From NCBI GenBank assembly GCA_041744735.1, contig JBGTKH010000329.1, positions 1 through 17,428 on the forward strand: 17,428 nt of DNA, in the 5' to 3' direction. Positions 12,737-17,428 of this stretch are shown here, piece by piece (position 1 is the first letter of the stretch; every line of letters starts with the position of its first letter). The position numbers were made by a program, and so were the translations under genes. The notes beneath the pieces are model-generated. The model worked only from the letters and a program-made list of their open reading frames with translations. It had not been told where the DNA came from and made no database searches. The DNA comes from JBGTKH01 sp041744735 (GTDB lineage Bacteria; Planctomycetota; Planctomycetia; Pirellulales; Pirellulaceae).

Positions 12737-15481
12737 ATGAAAACACGCTTGCAACAAGCGCTCATTGTCTCTTGCTTTGTCACGCTATGTTTCGCCGTTG
12801 CCGGGTTCGTGGTCATCGGCCGCGCTGGCGACGAACCGGCGCCTTCCAATGCACCGACCGAAATCGATGCGTTGAATTACGACCAACTTCGCACGGGCGA
12901 CAGCGACGGGCGGCGGATTGTGGTGCCGACGAATCAGGTGCTGTCGCCGGCGGGCCGGCAAGTGGCGTTTAGCGGGCGGCCGACGGACGTGGCGCTCAGT
13001 CCTGACGGGCGCTGGCTTGCGGTGCTTGATCGCAATCACGTGATGACGATCAATCCCGAATCGGGCGACATCGTCTCGCGCGTGTCGCACGCCAGCGGCA
13101 GTTACGCGGGGATCGTGTTTACGACAAACGGCAAGCGGCTGTTGGCCTCGAACATTCGCGGTTCGATCGGCGTGTTCGACGTGGCAGAAAACGGCACTTT
13201 GAAAGCATTGACGCCGATCAGCCTGCCGGTTCCGCAGAGCGTCGCGGGTGAGAACGTCGCTAACAGTCCGACAGGTCCGCAGTCGCCGAACAAGCAGCCG
13301 GTGCCGCCCGGCGCCGATGCGAAGAATGCTCTGCCCACGGGACTCGCAGTCGATGCGGACGGCAAGAGGCTGTGGGCCGCATTGAATCTGCGGAACTCGC
13401 TGGCTCAAATCGATCTGGCCAGCGGCAAAGTGGTGCGTGAGATTCCGGTGGGCAACGCGCCATACGGCGTGGTGCTCGTTGGCGGCCGCGCTTATGTCAG
13501 CAACTGGGCGGGCCGGCATCCGGGTGCGAAGGATACGGCGGCGGCGTCCGGCAGCGGCTCGCCCGTGCGAGTCGATCCGAAACGGTTCATCGCGTCGGAC
13601 GGCTCGGTGTCGGTTGTCGATCTAAAAGCGGGTCAAGAGTTGAAGCAGATCGTCGTCGGCCTGCATCCGTCGACCATCATCGCCACGCCCGATGGCCGCT
13701 TCGTCCTCGTGGCCAATGCGAACAGTGACACGGTGTCGGTGATCGACACATCGAGCGCCGCGGTGATCGAAACCATCTCCACTCGCCCCGCGGAGAAGTT
13801 GCTGTTCGGCAGCGCCCCCAACGCTCTGGCCGTCAGCGATGACGGGAAGACGCTGTACGTTTCCAATGGCACCAACAACGCCATCGCGGTGATTCAACTG
13901 GTGCCGGGCAAGAGCCGGCTGCTGGGCTGCATTCCCACGGGCTGGTATCCGGCGGGCGTGGTGCTCGACAGCCGCCGCAACTCGCTGTACGTGGCCAACG
14001 TCAAAGGAGTCGGCTCGCGAAACTTGGATTGGAAAGGCGATCGCAAGGTGAACGGCAAGCAAATCTACGGGTTCAACTCACACGATTACTTGGGCACCGT
14101 GTCGCTGATTCCGCTGCCCACGGCCGAGCAACTGGCCGCGCACACGCGCACGGTGCTGGCCAACAACCGCCTGACAGAATCGATCAGTGCCCTGGCCCCG
14201 CCGCGCCAAGACGTGCCGCCGCGGCCGGTTCCCCAGCGGCATGGCGAACCGTCGGTCTTCAAGCACGTGCTGTACATCATCAAAGAGAACCGCACGTACG
14301 ACCAGGTATTCGGCGACATCGAGCGCGGCGAGGGGGATCCGGACCTGTGCATCTACGGCCGCGAAGTGACGCCGAACCATCACAAGCTGGTCGACGAGTT
14401 TGTGCTGCTGGACAATTTCTACTGCAGCGGCACGCTCAGCGCCGACGGGCACCAGTGGACCAACGAAGCCTACGTGACCGACTACCTGGAAAAGGCATAC
14501 GGCGGCTGGCCGCGCAGCTATCCATATTTTGGCGGCGACGCGATGGCGTATGCCAGCAGCGGCTTCATTTGGGACAACATGCTGGCCCACAACAAAACGC
14601 TGCGCGTGTACGGCGAGTTCGTCACGGCCACGATTCGCTGGAAGGACGCGGCGAAGAAAGCAGCGCCGACGTTCCTGGATTGCTATCGCGATTTCGTCGA
14701 CGGGCGCGACGCGATCGACATCCGCGCGACGGCCACCGTGAAGTCGATCCAGCCGCACATCTGCCCCACGGCGATCGGATTTCCCAGCATCGTGCCCGAC
14801 GTGCATCGGGCCGATCAGTTCATCCGCGAACTGAAGGAATTCGAACAGCAAAACAGCCTGCCGAACTTCATGATCATGCTGTTGCCCAACGACCACACGG
14901 CCGGCACGCGGCCCGGCATGCCCACGCCCGCGGCGACGGTGGCCGACAACGATCTGGCGTTGGGCCGAGTGATCGAAGCGGTCAGCCACAGCAAATTCTG
15001 GCGCGACACGTGCATCTTCGTCGTGCAGGACGATCCGCAAAACGGCTTCGACCACATCGACGGGCATCGCACTGTGGCGATGGTCGTCAGCCCCTACACG
15101 CGCCGCAAGGCCCTGGACAGCACGCACTACAACCAGACCAGCATGGTGCGCACGATGGAGTTGATTCTGGGCTTGCCGCCGATGAATCAGTTCGACGCCT
15201 CGGCCACGCCGATGGCAAGCTGCTTCACCGACAAACCGGACTTCGCGTCGTACAAAGCGGTGCCCAACAACATCCCGCTTGACCAGATGAACCCGCCGCT
15301 CTCGCAAATCCGCGACCCGCGGCAGCGGCACTGGGCCGAAGTCTCGCTGCGTCTGCCGCTGGACGACATCGACGAGGCCGACGAAGACACGCTCAACCGC
15401 ATCCTCTGGCACGCCGCCCGCGGCCGCGACGACACCTATCCCGCCTGGGCCGTGCTGGCGGATGAGGATGACGATGATTAA
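12737..15481 (+). CDS. YncE-like beta-propeller / alkaline phosphatase-superfamily phosphoesterase
   Basis: A 914-residue secreted protein with a signal peptide or membrane anchor (about residues 8-30). Residues 70-460 hold YVTN/YncE-type propeller repeats, seen as recurring units such as GRPTDVALSPDGRWLAV, HPSTIIATPDGRFVLVANAN and APNALAVSDDGKTLYVSNGT. The second half, about 505-850, is a phosphoesterase domain with ENRTYDQVFG (517-526), DGHQWTNEAY, LLPNDHTAG and VVQDDPQNGFDHIDGHRT, the latter likely binding metal. It ends in an acidic DEDDDD tail. Fused proteins of this design are known from planctomycetes and Acidobacteria; the substrate is unknown, and the phosphodiester/phosphomonoester specificity cannot be read here. 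There is no SD site before the ATG at 12737. No neighbour shares its strand within an operon. Confidence 0.9.
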   Translation: MKTRLQQALIVSCFVTLCFAVAGFVVIGRAGDEPAPSNAPTEIDALNYDQLRTGDSDGRRIVVPTNQVLSPAGRQVAFSGRPTDVALSPDGRWLAVLDRNHVMTINPESGDIVSRVSHASGSYAGIVFTTNGKRLLASNIRGSIGVFDVAENGTLKALTPISLPVPQSVAGENVANSPTGPQSPNKQPVPPGADAKNALPTGLAVDADGKRLWAALNLRNSLAQIDLASGKVVREIPVGNAPYGVVLVGGRAYVSNWAGRHPGAKDTAAASGSGSPVRVDPKRFIASDGSVSVVDLKAGQELKQIVVGLHPSTIIATPDGRFVLVANANSDTVSVIDTSSAAVIETISTRPAEKLLFGSAPNALAVSDDGKTLYVSNGTNNAIAVIQLVPGKSRLLGCIPTGWYPAGVVLDSRRNSLYVANVKGVGSRNLDWKGDRKVNGKQIYGFNSHDYLGTVSLIPLPTAEQLAAHTRTVLANNRLTESISALAPPRQDVPPRPVPQRHGEPSVFKHVLYIIKENRTYDQVFGDIERGEGDPDLCIYGREVTPNHHKLVDEFVLLDNFYCSGTLSADGHQWTNEAYVTDYLEKAYGGWPRSYPYFGGDAMAYASSGFIWDNMLAHNKTLRVYGEFVTATIRWKDAAKKAAPTFLDCYRDFVDGRDAIDIRATATVKSIQPHICPTAIGFPSIVPDVHRADQFIRELKEFEQQNSLPNFMIMLLPNDHTAGTRPGMPTPAATVADNDLALGRVIEAVSHSKFWRDTCIFVVQDDPQNGFDHIDGHRTVAMVVSPYTRRKALDSTHYNQTSMVRTMELILGLPPMNQFDASATPMASCFTDKPDFASYKAVPNNIPLDQMNPPLSQIRDPRQRHWAEVSLRLPLDDIDEADEDTLNRILWHAARGRDDTYPAWAVLADEDDDD

Positions 15482-15882
15482 AAGCGGCACGTCAAAAGAG
15501 TCGCCAAGCCAAACCACTCGCCAAATTCCACCGACGCGCCCCACTTCCTCCAGAATCAACACACGGCCATCATCTAGATACCCAGTACCTCACGGGCCTT
15601 ATCCAATATTCCAGCGCCAGCGCAAACTATTTCTTGCAAACTGAGGTGGTGACCAAAATCCGGGCGCGCCTGGGGCTTATTTTGGAAGGGGTTGTTGGTT
15701 TCGAATTGAATTCCAATTCTCCGCGCTAGTTTTCCGCATCAGCCCCTGATACAATCTCCAAGAACCGCCAAGTTCGCCTCCCGCTTGCTAGGCGGCTCTG
15801 TTCAACGAGGTTTTATCGCCCATCGCTCGAAGACTTGTGACGAGCGATAAAACCCTACACTTTATCGCGCATAGAAGCCACA
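15482..15882. other. Gene-free interval before the lipoproteins
   Basis: About 400 bases without a convincing gene on either strand. The only structure I can place is the TTTATCGC palindrome near its end. Base composition falls in GC from here to the window end. A TACAAT at 15750-15755 could be a -10 box, but no fitting -35 was found. Confidence 0.55.
15809..15869. repeat. TTTATCGC palindrome upstream of lipoprotein
   Basis: GGTTTTAT, then CGCTCG after a seven-base bulge (15809-15829), pairs with CGAGCGATAAAACC (15841-15854) to form a 14-bp bulged stem. The core TTTATCGC occurs as one inverted and two direct copies (15812-15819, 15844-15851 inverted, 15861-15868), the last 14 bases before the ATG at 15883. 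This could be an operator or a stem affecting translation; no function is shown. Confidence 0.55.
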
Positions 15883-16407
15883 ATGTTTAGACGTATCGCT
15901 TACGCGTTCGCCATCGGATTACTCGCTGGCTGCAATTCCCAAACAAACGATTCCGTGGTTCCCCCATACACGGCACCGGCGCCAAACAACGATGTTGATC
16001 ACATTGTGGACAGCCTCGCTCGTATGCAAATGGCTAAGACTGAGCATGATCGATTTGCCGCTGCTTGGCCCATTGTTCTTGCAAATGCAAAAAAATCAGA
16101 CACTTGTCAACTGGACACTGGCGCTCCCGTGTCTCTGTCACTTGAATTGGCATCGGATCCACATGATTGGTCATTGTGTGTCGCTACTCGCAATATTACC
16201 GATGGTGTCGCTCCGTCAACAATACGAATTGAACTCGCAATCTTCGTCGCCGCAATCCCGTGGAAGCCAACGAAGGATGCCAGTTTCAACGGATCGTTTC
16301 GTAGATTCGGTGATGGGGAATCCGACTTACTAGAATGGCACCTTGAAGACAATAGCAACGAGACCGTGCAACAATTGGCTTTACGGTTCCGATTGAAATC
16401 CCATTGA
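15883..16407 (+). CDS. Hypothetical lipoprotein
   Basis: A 174-residue protein with a lipoprotein signal: MFRRIAYAFAIGLLAGC, with the lipid-modified Cys at 17 in a good LLAGC lipobox. The mature part opens with a Ser/Pro/Asn-rich linker, then a helical stretch (VDHIVDSLARMQMAKTEHDRF) and a beta-rich domain with alternating hydrophobic residues. I do not recognise the family. Codon use and base composition are more AT-rich than in the genes before 15480. No clear ribosome binding site precedes the ATG. Together with the next gene it looks like accessory cargo, possibly acquired. Confidence 0.7.
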   Translation: MFRRIAYAFAIGLLAGCNSQTNDSVVPPYTAPAPNNDVDHIVDSLARMQMAKTEHDRFAAAWPIVLANAKKSDTCQLDTGAPVSLSLELASDPHDWSLCVATRNITDGVAPSTIRIELAIFVAAIPWKPTKDASFNGSFRRFGDGESDLLEWHLEDNSNETVQQLALRFRLKSH

Positions 16408-16542
16408 ACTGGCAGACGAAGTAAGCACGATAACCATTGCTTGAACAGAAGCGGGGGCTTACGGCTAGTTTAAAAGTAACGTCTAACCCCGCCGTTCGGT
16501 TACGCTGGATGTTATGTGCCTAAACCAATCGCACGCGAAAAG

Positions 16543-17238
16543 ATGATACTGCACTGTCCACGACGACTGATTGCCACGATCGTGCTCGCTGTCACCGTCG
16601 CATGTTGTTCCGCGTGCTCGAATTCACCCGATGACCGTCAATCACAATCGCCAAGAGTCGATTCTGACGCCAAACCACACAGCAAACCTTCTGATTCTTC
16701 GTCGGCACTGCTCGCGTACGAAATCATCAAACGCGAAGAAGTCCCGATCAACAAGCTCGTTTATCGGCTGCGGCTCGATTTCATTGATGGCAATCGCCTG
16801 CCAGCCGAAGATGACTTGGCGGCAATATCACATCACCTCAAACAGTCCAATCCGGGATTTGAAAGCGTATTCGTGTATTGTTATATGCGCGGCTATGATT
16901 CGGACCGTCACCAACCGTTCGCCGGTGCTCACCATATTCTTGATGGCAAAATGAAGGTCGATATTCACACGCAGCCGATTCCGCCGTCCGGCGAAACGGA
17001 AAAATATGGGCTCACTGAAAGCCAGCGCAAACAGTTGTATCACAACCTTATCGCGCTTGATCGCGAATCCCTCGACTGGGAAAATGATGATCGCCTCGAA
17101 TCAGAACGCTTACACATTTTCAAGAAATACGGAATTCAAAAGAACCTTTACTGGGAAATCGCGGACGAGAGTTCAAAAAGGGCGCAACCGGTGTCCCGCT
17201 CGTCTGCTAGCGTGCGATTTCTCGGCGTTTTTGCTTGA
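16543..17238 (+). CDS. Hypothetical lipoprotein, C-terminus within an inverted repeat
   Basis: A 231-residue protein from ATG at 16543, with a GTG at 16516 as the alternative start (240 residues). The chosen start leaves a compact signal sequence, MILHCPRRLIATIVLAVTVA, followed by CCSACS where Cys25 is the likely lipidation site. A Ser/Pro/Lys-rich linker leads to a domain near residues 45-200 with RLRLDFIDGNRLPAEDDLAAI and SVFVYCYMRGYD. I know no family for it. The final ~19 residues (from about 212, AQPVSRSS to RFLGVFA) are encoded by the left arm of an inverted repeat, so the native C-terminus has probably been replaced. Composition is AT-richer than upstream genes. Confidence 0.65.
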   Translation: MILHCPRRLIATIVLAVTVACCSACSNSPDDRQSQSPRVDSDAKPHSKPSDSSSALLAYEIIKREEVPINKLVYRLRLDFIDGNRLPAEDDLAAISHHLKQSNPGFESVFVYCYMRGYDSDRHQPFAGAHHILDGKMKVDIHTQPIPPSGETEKYGLTESQRKQLYHNLIALDRESLDWENDDRLESERLHIFKKYGIQKNLYWEIADESSKRAQPVSRSSASVRFLGVFA

Positions 17239-17428
17239 TGACGGATGAGAAATCCTGAAAATCGAGACTGAAAGGCAAATGGAATATCGAGCGTGGCGTT
17301 GTGATATTTGAAAACCAAGAAGGGTCGGCCGATATTTCTTGCGGTCCTACACAACCACATATCGACGGAATAGCAAAAACGCCGAGAAACGAGGCAGCTA
17401 GCACCTAAGCGGATGACCGGTTGCGCCC
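17180..17428. mobile_element. Candidate MITE-like element with ~56-bp imperfect terminal inverted repeats
   Basis: The left arm (17180-17235) and right arm (17372-17428) are imperfect inverted copies. GGGCGCAACCGGT at 17180 returns as its complement at 17416-17428, GCTAGC occurs in both, and an 18-base block TTTCTCGGCGTTTTTGCT (17218-17235) is perfectly repeated inverted at 17372-17389. About 136 bases lie between the arms, with no transposase. The right arm ends exactly at the window edge, so the true boundary may be further out. No target-site duplication can be checked. Confidence 0.6.

Noticed and set aside
14078..15562. A 494-codon minus-strand open frame opposite the phosphoesterase
   Set aside because: It is Val/Arg/His-rich with no recognisable motif and mirrors a gene with strong domain signatures.
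16480..16520. GTCTAAC followed by GTTATGT, suggesting an integron attC site
   Set aside because: GTTATGT breaks the GTTRRRY core, the two ends pair poorly, and no clear inner paired boxes are present.
17207..17404. 65-codon minus-strand frame with a signal-like N-terminus (SFLGVFAIPSICGC)
   Set aside because: It is coded largely by the arms of the inverted repeat; a short hydrophobic reading in such DNA is weak evidence for a gene.
1..17428. tRNA, rRNA, CRISPR arrays, phage or toxin-antitoxin genes
   Set aside because: None was seen on reading both strands; no spaced direct repeats of CRISPR type and no tRNA-like TTCGA arm in a cloverleaf context were found.

Overview
The window looks like chromosomal DNA of a planctomycete (Pirellulales-like). 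This is inferred from high GC, many start codons without a clear Shine-Dalgarno (SD) site, a type I sulfatase, a YVTN-propeller/phosphoesterase fusion, and several kinds of palindromic repeat between genes. No rRNA or tRNA gene and no CRISPR array was seen.

Layout. (1) 1-330, minus strand: the first 63 codons of a DUF4058-like gene running off the window, with a 33-codon tail resembling the enolase C-terminus just before it. (2) 577-4451, plus strand: a tight three-gene operon of a double-domain KaiC-like ATPase, a KaiB-like protein (ATGA overlap) and a PAS-PAS-GAF histidine kinase of the NarL/HisKA_3 class. This is a Kai-type signalling cassette without KaiA. (3) 4555-6093: an exported sulfatase, then a near-perfect 32-bp palindrome and a heptamer tandem repeat. 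(4) 6397-8048: Sua5-type threonylcarbamoyl-AMP synthase overlapping a YpgQ-like HD phosphohydrolase, ended by another palindrome. (5) 8175-9824, minus strand: a small membrane protein, then DAHP synthase (first step of aromatic amino acid synthesis).

The most interesting element lies between those last two genes. A 25-codon leader ORF has nine aromatic codons in a run of ten (YFGYFWFYFF). It is followed by mutually exclusive hairpins and a terminator with seven Ts, which is the layout of a classical ribosome-mediated transcription attenuator. A promoter-like pair of boxes places the transcription start at the leader ATG, so the leader peptide may be translated leaderless.

(6) 10120-10300, plus strand: a short, highly structured transcription unit with a very strong SD sequence, a three-way junction, a further hairpin and an intrinsic terminator. 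It may be a structured RNA or a frameshifted small ORF. (7) 10359-10460, minus strand: a 33-codon tail matching the RtcB RNA-ligase C-terminus, directly downstream of an S41/CtpA-type protease (10480-11859). (8) 11881-12622, plus strand: a truncated universal stress protein and a two-CBS-domain protein. (9) 12737-15481: a large exported YncE-like propeller/alkaline-phosphatase-superfamily protein. (10) 15482-17428: a more AT-rich stretch with two unrecognised lipoproteins. The second ends inside a roughly 56-bp imperfect inverted repeat whose partner reaches the window edge, so a small mobile element may have altered its C-terminus.

All family assignments come from reading motifs; no database search was run.
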